Below are positions 1 through 8,774 of a stretch of DNA of 64,000 bases, piece by piece (position 1 is the stretch's first letter; the number at the start of each line of letters is the position of its first letter). The stretch lies in the NCBI GenBank assembly GCA_964409165.1, contig CAYPCH010000001.1, forward strand, positions 60,644 to 124,643. Direction: 5' to 3'. Both the position numbers and the translations under genes were made by a program. The notes below the pieces were generated by a model. It ran no database searches and was not told the origin of the DNA. It saw only the letters and a program-made list of their open reading frames with translations. Source of the stretch: CAYPCH01 sp964409165 (GTDB taxonomy: Bacteria > Bacillota > Clostridia > Acetivibrionales > Acetivibrionaceae).

Positions 1-72
1 GGTATGTACCTTTCCAAGCCTTGCACCAGTCTGTTTGCATGTTTTTATCAGTTCATATCTTATTGCACTCAT
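1..72 (-). CDS. tgt: tRNA-guanine transglycosylase, N-terminal 24 codons (partial)
   Basis: The frame reads MSAIRYELIKTCKQTGARLG and then KVHT before leaving the window, matching the conserved N-terminus of bacterial Tgt. Tgt exchanges guanine-34 for preQ1 in tRNAs with GUN anticodons, the step before QueA. The gene lies just downstream of queA on the same strand, the usual queA-tgt order, with about 40 bases between them, so co-transcription is likely. Only the start is visible, so integrity cannot be judged. Confidence 0.85.
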   Translation of the reverse strand, partial: MSAIRYELIKTCKQTGARLGKVHT

Positions 73-114
73 ATTTCTCCTTTAAGATTCAATATCATGT
101 ATTAAAATCAGATT

Positions 115-1140
115 TTACTTTATAAACATTGCATCACCAAAACTAAAAAACCTATAACGCTCTTTAACTGCTGTGTAATATGCTTTCATTGTCATATCCT
201 TCCCTGAAAAAGCACTGACCAGCATAATAAGCGTCGATTCCGGCAAATGAAAATTTGTTATCAGAGCATCAACTGTTTTAAATCTGTAACCGGGATAAAT
301 AAAAATATCAGTCCATCCGCTTTGAGCCTTCACTCTGCCATTTTCATCCCCTGCCGTCTCTAAAACCCTGCAACTTGTAGTACCCACTGCAATAATTCTT
401 TTTCCGTTATCTTTTGCCTTATTTATTTTATCGCAATCTTCTTCATTTATCCTGTAATACTCACTGTGCATTTTATGCTCAACAATACTTTCGGCTTTTA
501 CCGGTCTGAATGTTCCCAATCCTACATGAAGAGTAACATAAGCCGTGTCTATACCTTTATTAGCTATTTCATCCAAAAGACTGGTTGTAAAATGGAGTCC
601 CGCAGTAGGTGCAGCTGCCGAACCACGATATTTTGAATACACAGTCTGATACCTCTCTTCATCTTCAAGCTTTTTTGTTATATAGGGAGGAAGAGGTACA
701 ATTCCAACCTTATCAAGAACCTGTTCAAATACTCCATCATATTCAAACCGCACCAGCCTGTTACCTTCTTCAACCACTTCTATGATTTCAGCCTTTAGCT
801 CACCGTTCCCAAAAACAAATCTGCTTCCCTCTTTCGCACGTCTGCCTGGTTTTAAAATAACTTCCCATATATCCCCGTTTATTCTCTTTAAAAGTACAAA
901 CTCAATCTTACCGCCTGTTCCTTCCTTCTCACCTAATAACCTGGCAGGAATAACCCTAGTATCATTTAAAACAAGACAGTCACCTTGATTTAAGTATTCC
1001 AAAATATCTTTAAACAGTTTATTGTTGCTCTCTCCTGTAGATCTATCAAGAACCATCAATCTCGACATATGCCTTTCTTTCAAAGGCTCCTGTGCAATTA
1101 GTTCGTGCGGCAGATCATAGTAAAAATCACTTACTTTCAT
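115..1140 (-). CDS. queA: S-adenosylmethionine:tRNA ribosyltransferase-isomerase
   Basis: QueA transfers and isomerises the ribosyl group of SAM onto preQ1-tRNA to give epoxyqueuosine. The 341-residue protein is the usual length and shows family signatures: start [19 protein letters not shown], a central [12 protein letters not shown] segment, [10 protein letters not shown], and a C-terminal [10 protein letters not shown]. It is followed by tgt, fitting queuosine synthesis. Its leader contains one copy of the 64-bp palindromic repeat (1249-1312) and a terminator of the preceding gene, so queA-tgt probably forms its own transcription unit. Confidence 0.95.
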   Translation of the reverse strand: MKVSDFYYDLPHELIAQEPLKERHMSRLMVLDRSTGESNNKLFKDILEYLNQGDCLVLNDTRVIPARLLGEKEGTGGKIEFVLLKRINGDIWEVILKPGRRAKEGSRFVFGNGELKAEIIEVVEEGNRLVRFEYDGVFEQVLDKVGIVPLPPYITKKLEDEERYQTVYSKYRGSAAAPTAGLHFTTSLLDEIANKGIDTAYVTLHVGLGTFRPVKAESIVEHKMHSEYYRINEEDCDKINKAKDNGKRIIAVGTTSCRVLETAGDENGRVKAQSGWTDIFIYPGYRFKTVDALITNFHLPESTLIMLVSAFSGKDMTMKAYYTAVKERYRFFSFGDAMFIK

Positions 1141-1248
1141 ACTCTATCCAACACCATTTCTTTATTTATTAAGATTTGTATATTTTGCATATAGAATAAT
1201 AACACTAAAACACTATTAATATCAAGGCATTAATTATATTTTTTTAAA

Positions 1249-1312
1249 AACAAAATTTCGTGCCCTTCAAGGGCACAAAATTTTGCCTCTTTCATTTCAC
1301 TCCAAGAGACCT
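1249..1312 (-). repeat. 64-bp palindromic leader repeat, copy upstream of queA
   Basis: One copy of a family also found at 34834-34899, 54844-54971 and 63921-64000. On the minus strand it holds GGAG, then ATG at 1295 and a short frame (MKEAKFCALEGHEILF...) ending at 1230, about 90 bases before queA. The core is a hairpin, AAATTT with GTGCCC pairing to GGGCAC. Relative to other copies (GTACCC/GGGTAC) both arms have changed together, so pairing is preserved. Confidence 0.75.
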
Positions 1313-1351
1313 AAAAAAAGCCCTTGAGTTTATAAATTACCCTCGGGCTTT
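1313..1351 (-). terminator. Terminator of the SpoIID-family gene
   Basis: On the minus strand AAAGCCC pairs with GGGCTTT around a roughly 21-base loop and runs into a T-run. It begins 11 bases after the stop codon of the SpoIID-family gene and directly abuts the palindromic leader repeat. Confidence 0.7.
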
Positions 1352-1361
1352 CATGTGTGTT

Positions 1362-3098
1362 CTACTCAACTTTAGTTCCAACAAAATAATGTGTAAGAAT
1401 CTGATCATATTTATAACCGTTATCCGCCATTCCCTTGGCTCCTTCCTGACTCATTCCTACCGCATGACCCCATCCTCTTCCCTTGAAAGTATAGAGCGTT
1501 GGAACAAGTGGTATATTCTTCTTCCCTGAAGAACTTATTACATATGCATTTTTGTTGTTTGCTTTTATTGTTTTAAGTCCGGCGGCTGTCATTACTTTTT
1601 TTTCTCCAAGCTGTGTTTGGACAGTATCTTCATCCTCACCTATCAATGCTACATCAGCATCTGTGTATATGTAGTACCACTGGCTATCAAGACTCAGGAA
1701 ATTTCTTGTCCCACCGTTTTTATAAACATTGTTGTCCTTGGTTCCCCTCACAGCAAGCTCAATTGCCCTTCCTGCTTCTGACCTTTTTGTTACATCAATT
1801 GCTACAATATCTCCTAAATTATATCCTCTGTCTGTCATAACCTGCTTTATTTTCTGAGCTGTGTATGAAACCTCCCAATTATAATGCCATGAATTTCCCG
1901 ACTCATATTTATCTTCAACACTTTTAAGATAAGGGTATCCATCACTTCCCCATACATTTTTAACGTCTTCGGTACATCCGCCGCTTGAACTGAAATAAAA
2001 CACTGATGCAGGCTTACCGTTATATGTAACAATTTGTCCCTTTGTGTCATCTACTGCTTTGTTAGTTGAAGCAGCTTCACCGTTATAACCTTTATAAACC
2101 TGTGAATTGACTGTCGTACACATATTGAATCCAAGTCTTATGTACTTGGACACATTATTCAAGGTATACGTCCTTGCCGATACAGCCTGTGCCTTTAAAG
2201 CCTCCGGGTGGGAGCTTGCTTGTATTTCGTAGGGTACTACACCGTACAGGTACTGTTCTGTAGGAAGAATATTTACAACCGTCATATCACTTCCTGAAAG
2301 TCTCCTGACTTCAAGTTCTCCTCTGTATCTTTTATCATCACTGTTATTGATCCTGAATATTTTTATACCATTATCCGCTATCGGATGCACCTGAAATACA
2401 CTCGCCTGACTGTCGAACAAAAGCATAACCTGACCGTCTTCCGACAAAGCTGTTATTCTTGTTGGAGATGGCGGTACTATTTCATAGTCATTACTTCCCA
2501 ATATAGTATCTATTGTATGTAAAATTGACATCTTTGCACCGTTTTCATCAATGTAAAAACCCGTCCATATTTCCCATTTGTCCGTATAAGCCGGATATAC
2601 ATCTATTCCTTTGTGCTTGATCTCCTCAAGCGTTGTATTCATGTCTTTAATATCTTTGAAGTCTCCGCCTATTTTTACATGATACGCACCAATCTTCACT
2701 CCGTCCGGAATCTTTCCCGAATCTGGGCTATATTCAACAAAACTGCCGTTATTAACTGAAAAAAACGCATCCTTTCGTATTATTACTGCGTTATTTGTTT
2801 TCTCTTCGGTAAGCATAAAAAAGGAATTATCTTTAAAACACCCCAACTGCAAACCGTTTTGACTATCAACCCGAAAACTGGAAAGGGCTGTATACTGTTT
2901 TGTCTGTGAATCGTTAAAATAAAGACCAATCCTCACCTTTTCAGGGATTTCCGGATAAGCTGAAACAATAGAATTTGAACATAAAAACATTAAAAAAACA
3001 AATCCCAAAAAGAATAATTTCTTTCTTGAAATGGACATAACCCAGTGCAAGTGTGTGTCTTTCTCATCATGACACATCTTTAAGCTACAGTACTTCAT
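1362..3098 (-). CDS. SpoIID/LytB-domain secreted protein (putative peptidoglycan-remodelling factor)
   Basis: 578 residues. A hydrophobic segment at about residues 27-47 looks like a signal or anchor sequence after a 20-residue basic/polar lead. The start is supported by GGAGG six bases upstream of the ATG. The C-terminal half carries the SpoIID fold: TEQYLYGVVPYEI, ALKAQAVSARTYTL, FYFSSSGGCTEDV, and the closing GRGWGHAVGMSQEGA segment. SpoIID proteins are lytic transglycosylases or cell-wall amidase enhancers acting outside the membrane. It is longer than sporulation SpoIID (about 340), and the middle (about 130-190) resembles a SPOR-like wall-binding region, though weakly. Whether it acts in engulfment or in vegetative wall turnover cannot be told here. 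Confidence 0.8.
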   Translation of the reverse strand: MKYCSLKMCHDEKDTHLHWVMSISRKKLFFLGFVFLMFLCSNSIVSAYPEIPEKVRIGLYFNDSQTKQYTALSSFRVDSQNGLQLGCFKDNSFFMLTEEKTNNAVIIRKDAFFSVNNGSFVEYSPDSGKIPDGVKIGAYHVKIGGDFKDIKDMNTTLEEIKHKGIDVYPAYTDKWEIWTGFYIDENGAKMSILHTIDTILGSNDYEIVPPSPTRITALSEDGQVMLLFDSQASVFQVHPIADNGIKIFRINNSDDKRYRGELEVRRLSGSDMTVVNILPTEQYLYGVVPYEIQASSHPEALKAQAVSARTYTLNNVSKYIRLGFNMCTTVNSQVYKGYNGEAASTNKAVDDTKGQIVTYNGKPASVFYFSSSGGCTEDVKNVWGSDGYPYLKSVEDKYESGNSWHYNWEVSYTAQKIKQVMTDRGYNLGDIVAIDVTKRSEAGRAIELAVRGTKDNNVYKNGGTRNFLSLDSQWYYIYTDADVALIGEDEDTVQTQLGEKKVMTAAGLKTIKANNKNAYVISSSGKKNIPLVPTLYTFKGRGWGHAVGMSQEGAKGMADNGYKYDQILTHYFVGTKVE

Positions 3099-3173
3099 AC
3101 TTTTCCTCCATTTTATCTTTTGTAATAATTAGTTTTAACCAAAACCAATATAAAATGTTTCATGCAAAATATA

Positions 3174-3198
3174 TAGAATCATTTTCGTGATTAATATA
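3174..3198 (-). repeat. Fragment of dispersed repeat family 3
   Basis: TAGAATCATTTTCGTGATTA matches, in reverse orientation, the core of the 101-bp repeat at 23642-23843. Only about 25 bases are conserved. The same fragment occurs again at 16430-16456. Confidence 0.6.
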
Positions 3199-3308
3199 CA
3201 AGCATATTTATCTATATTTAATTCGACAAAAGCTTCCATTTCCCTTCTTTGTAACACAAATGTAAAATTTGTTCTGACAGAATAATTAAAAATTAGTTAA
3301 AAAATCAT

Positions 3309-3337
3309 TTGACATATTTATCTTTTAGTGTTAATAT
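3309..3337 (+). promoter_or_regulatory. Promoter of the lysine-riboswitch operon
   Basis: TTGACA, 17 bases, then TAATAT, a good sigma-A type promoter placed about 20 bases before the riboswitch aptamer. Transcription would start near 3344. Confidence 0.7.
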
Positions 3338-3357
3338 ACTTAAAAATAATAAAATTT

Positions 3358-3531
3358 GGTTTGATAGAGGTGCGGTTTTCAATAGTAGGCTTTCCAAAAA
3401 GTATGGGATTTGGAGAGGAAAGTTGAAAGGGTAAATCGCCGAAGAATGTATCCCCCATAAGAGTACATTCTGGTTATACGGTTAACAGCTGTATAACTGT
3501 CATCAATATATTGATGGAGCGCTATCAGTTC
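3358..3531 (+). ncRNA. Lysine riboswitch (L box) aptamer
   Basis: The leader shows the conserved L-box core: GATAGAGGTGCGG, then AGTAGGCTTTCC, GGAGAGGAAAGTTGAAAGGG, and ATCGCCGAAGAATG. The closing P1 stem is GATAG (3363-3367) with CTATC (3522-3526). It precedes asd-dapA-dapB, classic lysine-pathway targets of this riboswitch. Ligand binding is inferred from the family, not shown. Confidence 0.92.
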
Positions 3532-3603
3532 ATAAAATTTGCAGATAAAATGCATCTATAATTAACAAATGAACTGCTGGTATCCATTACCAGCTTTTTT
3601 AAT
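3526..3603 (+). terminator. Riboswitch expression platform: antiterminator and intrinsic terminator
   Basis: GCTGGTA (3576-3582) pairs with TACCAGC (3588-3594) and is followed by a T-run: an intrinsic terminator. CAGTTCAT (3526-3533) can instead pair with ATGAACTG (3569-3576), touching both P1 and the terminator foot. This is the expected off-switch: lysine stabilises P1 and frees the terminator. A second hairpin (AGCAAGATTT with GAAATCTTGCT, about 3606-3634) follows. Confidence 0.85.
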
Positions 3604-3755
3604 TTAGCAAGATTTTACAAAATGAAATCTTGCTAAGATTGAATACCATTGATGGTATGGAATTTCATTTGGTGATTTATATAGCCATATAGCAATGAGG
3701 TCTGTATGCAGAAAACAGACAAAAATATTCTAATAATTTGCAGGAGGTTTTATTT

Positions 3756-4754
3756 ATGAAAAAAATTAATTTGGCAGTTGTCGGAGCAACAGGTATGGTA
3801 GGTCAAACATTTATTAAAGTACTAGAAGAAAGAAATTTACCTATTGAAAATATGTATTTTTTTTCTTCAAGCCGTTCAGCAGGCAAAAAAATTACTTTCA
3901 ACGCAAAGGATTACACTGTAGAGGAACTCACTGAAACATCTTTTGACAGGGGCATAGATATAGCCTTATTCTCAGCAGGAGGAAGTATCAGTGAGAAATT
4001 TGCACCCATAGCAGTCTCTAAAGGATGTGTTGTTGTAGACAATAGTAGCCAGTGGAGAATGGATCCCAATGTTCCTTTAGTTGTACCCGAAGTAAACTCC
4101 AATGACATATCCTGGCATAAAGGGATCATTTCCAATCCGAATTGTTCTACAATACAGGCAGTTGTTGCATTAAAGCCTTTACACGACAAATACACAATTA
4201 AGAGAATAGTGTATTCAACATATCAGGCTGTATCCGGTGCCGGTATGAAAGGCTATAATGATCTTCAAAACGGACTTAAAGGAGAGGCTCCCCAGAAATT
4301 CCCTCATCCTATTGCAGGAAATTGTCTTCCCCATATAGATGTTTTCCTTCCAAACGGATACACCAAGGAAGAAATGAAAATGATAGAGGAAACACAGAAA
4401 ATATTGGGTGACCAAAACCTTAAAATTACAGCTACAACTGTAAGAGTCCCGGTATATAACAGTCATAGTGAATCAATAAATGTTGAATTCGAAAAGCAGT
4501 TTGACCTTGCAGAGTTAAGGAATGTACTTGAAAACGCACCCGGTATAGTAGTACAGGATGATCCTCAGAACAATGTTTACCCTATGGCAGTAAATGCAAC
4601 TGACAAGGATGAAACCTTTGTGGGCAGAATCCGCAGGGATGAAAGCGTAGAAAGCGGAATTAACATGTGGGTTGTTGCCGACAATATAAGAAAAGGTGCT
4701 GCTGTTAATGCGGTTCAAATAGCACAAGAACTTATAAAAATGTGGGAAAAGTAA
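3756..4754 (+). CDS. asd: Aspartate-semialdehyde dehydrogenase
   Basis: Reduces beta-aspartyl phosphate to aspartate semialdehyde, the branch point to lysine/DAP, threonine and methionine. The N-terminal GATGMVGQTF NADP loop, the catalytic SNPNCSTIQ with active-site Cys, and the later PHPIAGNCLPHID segment are all present; 332 residues is normal. The ATG at 3756 is chosen over an in-frame TTG at 3738 because AGGAGG lies just upstream of it. It is the first gene after the lysine riboswitch. Confidence 0.96.
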   Translation: MKKINLAVVGATGMVGQTFIKVLEERNLPIENMYFFSSSRSAGKKITFNAKDYTVEELTETSFDRGIDIALFSAGGSISEKFAPIAVSKGCVVVDNSSQWRMDPNVPLVVPEVNSNDISWHKGIISNPNCSTIQAVVALKPLHDKYTIKRIVYSTYQAVSGAGMKGYNDLQNGLKGEAPQKFPHPIAGNCLPHIDVFLPNGYTKEEMKMIEETQKILGDQNLKITATTVRVPVYNSHSESINVEFEKQFDLAELRNVLENAPGIVVQDDPQNNVYPMAVNATDKDETFVGRIRRDESVESGINMWVVADNIRKGAAVNAVQIAQELIKMWEK

Positions 4755-4845
4755 TCTGAAATTTTATTAATAAAGTATTTGATTGTGAAATATATAATAA
4801 GGAATAGCTGAAATACCAAGTAAAAAGAATGAAAGGATGTTTAAT

Positions 4846-5724
4846 ATGAGAAAGCCAGTATTTACCGGAGCAGGTGTGGCAATAGTAACTCCCTTTAATA
4901 GCAACGGCATTGATTTTGAGAAGTTAGGCGAACTAATTGACTTTCAAATAAAAGAAGGAATTGACTCTATTGTTATCTGCGGAACTACAGGAGAGGCTTC
5001 CACCATGCCTGATGTCGAACACAAATCAGCTATAAAATTTGCTGTTGAAAAAGTCGGCAAGAGAGTACCTGTTATTGCAGGAACAGGAAGCAATGACACC
5101 CTTCACGCAATTGAGTTGAGTAAATATGCACAAGAAGTTGGTGCAGATGCAATTTTAAGCGTAACACCCTATTATAATAAAACAAACCAGAAAGGACTTT
5201 ATGAGCATTTCAAACTAATAGCAGAAAGCATAAAGATTCCTGTGGTGCTATACAATGTACCATCAAGAACCAATCTGAATATTGACCCTCAGACAGTAAA
5301 GGCTTTGTCTGAAATAGATAACATTGTAGCCGTTAAAGAGTGCAATTTAAACCAAGTTGGAGAAATAAGAAAGCTGGTAAGCAACGATTTCGCTATTTAC
5401 TCGGGTAATGATGATCAGATTCTTCCCCTGCTTGCATTGGGCGGAAGCGGAGTAATATCAGTTATGGCAAATATAGTTCCGAAGCAGACCCATGATCTGG
5501 TAGCTAAATTCCTTTCGGGCGACATTGAGGGTAGCAGGAAAATACAGCTTGACCTTTTGGAGCTTATAAAAGCTTTATTTGTTGATGTCAGCCCAATACC
5601 GGTTAAAGCTGCTATGAACCTTATGGGAATGAATGTAGGCAAATGCCGTATGCCCCTAGTTGATATGAGTGATAAAAATCTTGATATCTTAAAGTCTACA
5701 CTAAAAAATTACGGTCTCATATAA
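4846..5724 (+). CDS. dapA: 4-hydroxy-tetrahydrodipicolinate synthase
   Basis: Condenses pyruvate with aspartate semialdehyde at the entry to the diaminopimelate/lysine branch. TIM-barrel signatures are clear: [16 protein letters not shown], the Tyr in [16 protein letters not shown], and the Schiff-base lysine in VAVKE. The second ATG (4846) is preferred because the only purine-rich ribosome site (GAAAGG) would overlap the first ATG at 4837; this gives 292 residues, the family norm. Second gene of the lysine-regulated operon. Confidence 0.95.
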   Translation: MRKPVFTGAGVAIVTPFNSNGIDFEKLGELIDFQIKEGIDSIVICGTTGEASTMPDVEHKSAIKFAVEKVGKRVPVIAGTGSNDTLHAIELSKYAQEVGADAILSVTPYYNKTNQKGLYEHFKLIAESIKIPVVLYNVPSRTNLNIDPQTVKALSEIDNIVAVKECNLNQVGEIRKLVSNDFAIYSGNDDQILPLLALGGSGVISVMANIVPKQTHDLVAKFLSGDIEGSRKIQLDLLELIKALFVDVSPIPVKAAMNLMGMNVGKCRMPLVDMSDKNLDILKSTLKNYGLI

Positions 5725-5728
5725 TATT

Positions 5729-5758
5729 AAAACGCCGTATTGTTTATACGGCGTTTCC
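5729..5758 (+). terminator. Hairpin between dapA and dapB
   Basis: AACGCCGTAT pairs with ATACGGCGTT around a five-base loop, followed by TTTCCATTTTT. It looks like an intrinsic terminator, so dapB is probably transcribed by readthrough or from its own start. Confidence 0.75.
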
Positions 5759-5835
5759 ATTTTTGAGCCATTTTACGATAATTAAATTATAATATCACCT
5801 TAAAATACTAATGTAAAAAAGGAAGTGCTTATCAA

Positions 5836-6594
5836 ATGATAAAAGTGTTATTAAGCGGTTGCAACGGCAAAATGGGTCAGGTAATAGCCAAGCTTATACA
5901 AGAGAGGGATGACTTAAAAATCATTGCAGGGTACGATGTTAATACATCAACACAGAATTCATACCCGGTTTACAATGATCTTAAAAAATGCAACACTGAA
6001 ATTGATGTAATAATTGATTTTTCACACCCATCTGCACTGGAAAGCCTGATTGAATTTGCAGCATCGAAAAAAATACCTGCTGTCATTTCAACTACAGGAT
6101 TATCCAGCACACAGATAAACATACTCAAGGATGTATCAAAATATATTCCTATTTTCTTTTCAGCGAACATGTCAATAGGAGTAAACCTTCTTATGGACCT
6201 GGTAAAAAAAGCTGCAAAAGTACTTGAAGACCATTTTGATATTGAAATTGTTGAAAAACACCATAATCTGAAAATTGATGCCCCGAGCGGAACTGCTTTA
6301 GCTATTGCCGACGAAATAAACTCAGTTCTTAATGAACCTCAGGAATACATGTATGACAGACACTCAAGAAGAAAAAAAAGAAGCAAAAGGGAAATTGGTA
6401 TACATGCTGTAAGAGGAGGAACCATAGTTGGCGAACATTCAGTTATTTTTGCAGGCAATGATGAGATAATTGAAATAAACCACATTGCGATGTCAAAAGA
6501 GATTTTTGCAGTAGGTTCTCTTAACGCAGCTGTATTTTTGCATGATAAAAAACCGGGTATGTATAATATGAACGACCTTATACAAAGTAAATAG
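5836..6594 (+). CDS. dapB: 4-hydroxy-tetrahydrodipicolinate reductase
   Basis: Reduces the DapA product with NAD(P)H on the way to meso-DAP. The N-terminal GCNGKMGQ nucleotide loop, the SANMSIGVN stretch, and the substrate/catalytic motif EKHHNLKIDAPSGTA are intact; 252 residues is normal. GGAAG precedes the ATG. It follows dapA after a terminator-like hairpin and is followed 54 bases later by an ACT-domain gene. Confidence 0.96.
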   Translation: MIKVLLSGCNGKMGQVIAKLIQERDDLKIIAGYDVNTSTQNSYPVYNDLKKCNTEIDVIIDFSHPSALESLIEFAASKKIPAVISTTGLSSTQINILKDVSKYIPIFFSANMSIGVNLLMDLVKKAAKVLEDHFDIEIVEKHHNLKIDAPSGTALAIADEINSVLNEPQEYMYDRHSRRKKRSKREIGIHAVRGGTIVGEHSVIFAGNDEIIEINHIAMSKEIFAVGSLNAAVFLHDKKPGMYNMNDLIQSK

Positions 6595-6648
6595 AAAAAT
6601 CACTATAATCAGTTTATAACTGCATAATAGCAGGAGGTGTTTATTCGT

Positions 6649-7122
6649 ATGACTCAAAAACCCGTTACCAATATTGATGTGTATTACAATATTGCATTAA
6701 TTACTCTTGATAATCTTCCCGATGACATCAGGTTAATATCAGAAATATTCACATCAATTGCTCAAGAAAATGTTAATATTGATATGGTGAGCAAAGCTCC
6801 TCCATACATAGGAAACGTAAACATATCCTTTAGTCTTCCTTCGGATGACCTTGTTAAGGCTATAACTGCATTAAACCGATATAAGAATAGTGTTCCAGAG
6901 TTGATTGTGGAGGTGGACGCTTATAACACAAAAGTGTCCGTTTACGGGAAAGAAATGAAAAACATTCCTGGTGTGGCAGCTAAACTCTTTACCCTTCTTG
7001 CAAATGAAGATATACAGATTAAGCTTGTTACCACATCAGAAGTTGATATATCATGCCTTATACACGAGAAAGATGCAGACAAAGCAATAGCCTCAATAAA
7101 GAAGGAATACTCTTTGGATTAA
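6649..7122 (+). CDS. Stand-alone two-ACT-domain protein, like the regulatory half of aspartokinase
   Basis: 157 residues with no kinase domain. The second half (from about residue 95) has the MKNIPGVAAKLFTLLANEDI and TTSEVDISCLI stretches typical of aspartate kinase ACT domains, which bind lysine or threonine. Start choice: AGGAGG at 6632-6637 abuts a GTG at 6637, so the ATG twelve bases on is more likely. Its place at the end of the lysine operon suggests a feedback subunit or lysine sensor acting with an aspartokinase coded elsewhere; this role is inferred. Confidence 0.75.
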   Translation: MTQKPVTNIDVYYNIALITLDNLPDDIRLISEIFTSIAQENVNIDMVSKAPPYIGNVNISFSLPSDDLVKAITALNRYKNSVPELIVEVDAYNTKVSVYGKEMKNIPGVAAKLFTLLANEDIQIKLVTTSEVDISCLIHEKDADKAIASIKKEYSLD

Positions 7123-7130
7123 TAGTTGAT

Positions 7131-7165
7131 AAAAGCTCGAGAACATCGAATCCTCGGGCTTTCTC
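7131..7165 (+). terminator. Terminator of the asd-dapA-dapB-ACT operon
   Basis: AAAGCTCGAG pairs with CTCGGGCTTT and runs into TTCTCCTTATTT nine bases after the ACT gene's stop codon. Confidence 0.8.
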
Positions 7166-7207
7166 CTTATTTATTTCACTCCGGCAAGCATAGTATAAGC
7201 TTAACAA

Positions 7208-7256
7208 CTCAACTTTCCCACAGAATTATGGGCTCTTTGCCACTAACGCAATATTG
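7208..7256 (+). repeat. Truncated copy of repeat family 2 (inverted-end element)
   Basis: Starts with CTCAACTTTCCCAC and continues with TTATGGGCTCTTTGCCACTA as in the full copies at 22410 and 36901, but lacks the right half and right inverted end. It closes in a CGCAATATTGCG palindrome next to the end of the convergent cobalamin gene. Confidence 0.7.
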
Positions 7257-7273
7257 CGCCAGTTTTTTATTCT

Positions 7274-7804
7274 TTAAAATTCAATTCCTTTTCTCGCACC
7301 TATTCCCTTTTCAAAAGGATGCTTTACTTTTGCAATCTCTGAAATATAGTCAGCCAAATCCATTATTTCCTTCGGAACATTCCTTCCGGTTAATATGACT
7401 TCCATTTTCTCAGGTTTACTTTTCAAAAAATCAACGACACGTTTTATGTCAAGTAAACCATTGCCCATTGCTGCCATTATTTCATCAAGTATGAGCACAT
7501 CACATTCTCCTTTATCCCCTGTTGCTTCTACGAATCCAAATGCTTTATTTACTTCTTCCCTTAGCTCATTTATCTCTTTCTCATTTAGGTTCCATATAAA
7601 CCCTCTTTTTTCCTCAAACCTGTACAGTTTAAAATCAGGCTCCAGCCTTTTTAACGCATTTAATTCCCCGGTATCAGTGCTTTTTAAAAACTGCACCATA
7701 CTGACCTTAAGACCCCTTCCGCATGCCCTTATTCCCTGTCCTATAGCTGCCGTAGTCTTCCCTTTTCCGTCCCCTGTATAAACTTGTATTAATCCTCTCT
7801 CCAT
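7274..7804 (-). CDS. cobO: Corrinoid (cob(I)alamin) adenosyltransferase, CobA/BtuR type
   Basis: Attaches the 5'-deoxyadenosyl group of ATP to cobalt in corrinoids. The P-loop is near the N-terminus (VYTGDGKGKTTAAIG), followed by VQFLKS, the Walker-B-like VLILDEIMAAMG and a late TGRNVP, the order seen in CobA/BtuR enzymes of about 175-200 residues. The ATG at 7804 sits ten bases from AAAGAG and is preferred to a GTG three codons upstream. It stands alone between convergent operons, so it probably serves corrinoid salvage. Confidence 0.92.
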   Translation of the reverse strand: MERGLIQVYTGDGKGKTTAAIGQGIRACGRGLKVSMVQFLKSTDTGELNALKRLEPDFKLYRFEEKRGFIWNLNEKEINELREEVNKAFGFVEATGDKGECDVLILDEIMAAMGNGLLDIKRVVDFLKSKPEKMEVILTGRNVPKEIMDLADYISEIAKVKHPFEKGIGARKGIEF

Positions 7805-7911
7805 CTCATACACGCTCTTTCAGATTATTTTACTACATTTTAGCAGTTGTCCAATGATTTTTCAACCGTATAAGGTCTTTTAACTTTCCAAAAAATTTAT
7901 TATAAAAGGTA

Positions 7912-7940
7912 TTGACACTAATAAGATATGCTAGTATAAT
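7912..7940 (+). promoter_or_regulatory. tRNA-Leu promoter
   Basis: TTGACA, exactly 17 bases, TATAAT: a consensus sigma-A promoter about 59 bases before the mature tRNA. Confidence 0.85.
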
Positions 7941-7998
7941 TTATAATGCTGATTCAAGAAACCCTTATTATTTCATGTTCAGCGGGAATTTTATATAC

Positions 7999-8081
7999 GC
8001 GGTCGTGGTGGAATTGGCAGACACGTACGTTTGAGGGGCGTATGCGCGAGCATGTGGGTTCAAGTCCCACCGTCCGCACCA
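7999..8081 (+). tRNA. tRNA-Leu (anticodon GAG)
   Basis: A complete cloverleaf: acceptor GCGGTCG with CGTCCGC, D-arm GGAATTGGCAGAC, anticodon stem TACGT/GCGTA with loop TTGAGGG (anticodon 8033-8035), a class II variable arm (TGCGCGAGCAT), T-arm GTGGGTTCAAGTCCCAC and an encoded CCA. The 83-base length and long variable arm fit leucine. One U-U mismatch lies in the acceptor stem (5-68). Confidence 0.95.
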
Positions 8082-8086
8082 AACGG

Positions 8087-8114
8087 AACCATCGAGCAAT
8101 CGGTGGTTTTCTTA
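8087..8114 (+). terminator. tRNA-Leu terminator
   Basis: AACCATCG pairs with CGGTGGTT around AGCAAT and is followed by TTCTT, six bases after the tRNA. Confidence 0.75.
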
Positions 8115-8209
8115 TATTTAATTCCTTTTAACAAAGTAAAAGGAACAAAAACGGGCAGAACTCAAGTTTTTTGCGAAATTTACATAAAATATTATTTGGA
8201 GTGTGTAGA

Positions 8210-8605
8210 ATGAACTGGTTAAGAAGAGTTATGGCAGGAAGATATGGCAGTGATCAATTATCAACAGCCCTTCTCTTTCTATCAATATTTTTAATGATTG
8301 TTTTCCGGATTTCACGCTGGCTTCAGTTTTTTTCATTTCTGAGCTATATCCTCCTTCTGATAGCTTTATACAGAATGTTTTCAAAGGATATCAACAAGCG
8401 CAGAATGGAAAATTATAAATTTGCTATGCTCATGAGTCCGGTTTACGCTCGGATGCATAAATATATCAATAGATTACAAGATTTAAAAGTACACAAATAC
8501 TTCCGCTGTCCCGATTGCAAACAAAAACTACGTGTTCCTAAAGGTAAAGGCAAAATACAAATTACCTGTCGGGTATGTAAAAAGGAATTTATAAGAAAGA
8601 CTTGA
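8210..8605 (+). CDS. Small membrane protein with C-terminal zinc ribbon
   Basis: 131 residues; no named family recognised. Two hydrophobic segments lie at about residues 22-35 and 43-57 and are followed by a basic linker. The C-terminus has a four-cysteine zinc ribbon, CPDCKQKL ... CRVCKKEF. The ATG has GGAG nine bases upstream; a longer in-frame start at 8171 lacks a ribosome site. Such proteins recur in clostridia as zinc-ribbon membrane proteins of unknown role. It follows the tRNA but beyond a terminator. Confidence 0.7.
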   Translation: MNWLRRVMAGRYGSDQLSTALLFLSIFLMIVFRISRWLQFFSFLSYILLLIALYRMFSKDINKRRMENYKFAMLMSPVYARMHKYINRLQDLKVHKYFRCPDCKQKLRVPKGKGKIQITCRVCKKEFIRKT

Positions 8606-8703
8606 GGCTGATAATAAAATATGTAGACAATACTTCTTTTAATTATCTCAAATATCTTTATGACCTTTGCGTGGTACGGTCGCCTAAAGTAATAATTCAC
8701 AAT

Positions 8704-8748
8704 CTATATTGAATGCGATATAGATTGTTACATTGCAGTTCAATTTCA
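8704..8748. repeat. Degenerate copy of repeat family 3
   Basis: CTATATTGAATGCGATATAG and TTACATTGCAGTTCAATTTC resemble the hairpin half of the 101-bp repeat (TTGAATGCGAT ... ATCGCACTTCAA). It lies between two convergent genes. Confidence 0.45.
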
Positions 8749-8774
8749 AATGGAATTATGCAGTTTCTTTTAGG

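Noticed and set aside
1260..1529. Plus-strand frames across the palindromic repeats (also at 54828-55046)
   Set aside because: They are mirror readings of palindromes and of the SpoIID-family and rimP regions, without ribosome sites.
3606..3680. Second riboswitch or T-box between the lysine terminator and asd
   Set aside because: Only simple hairpins are seen; no T-box core or other known aptamer core.
7946..8131. Plus-strand frame of 61 codons across the tRNA
   Set aside because: It covers the tRNA-Leu gene; not protein coding.
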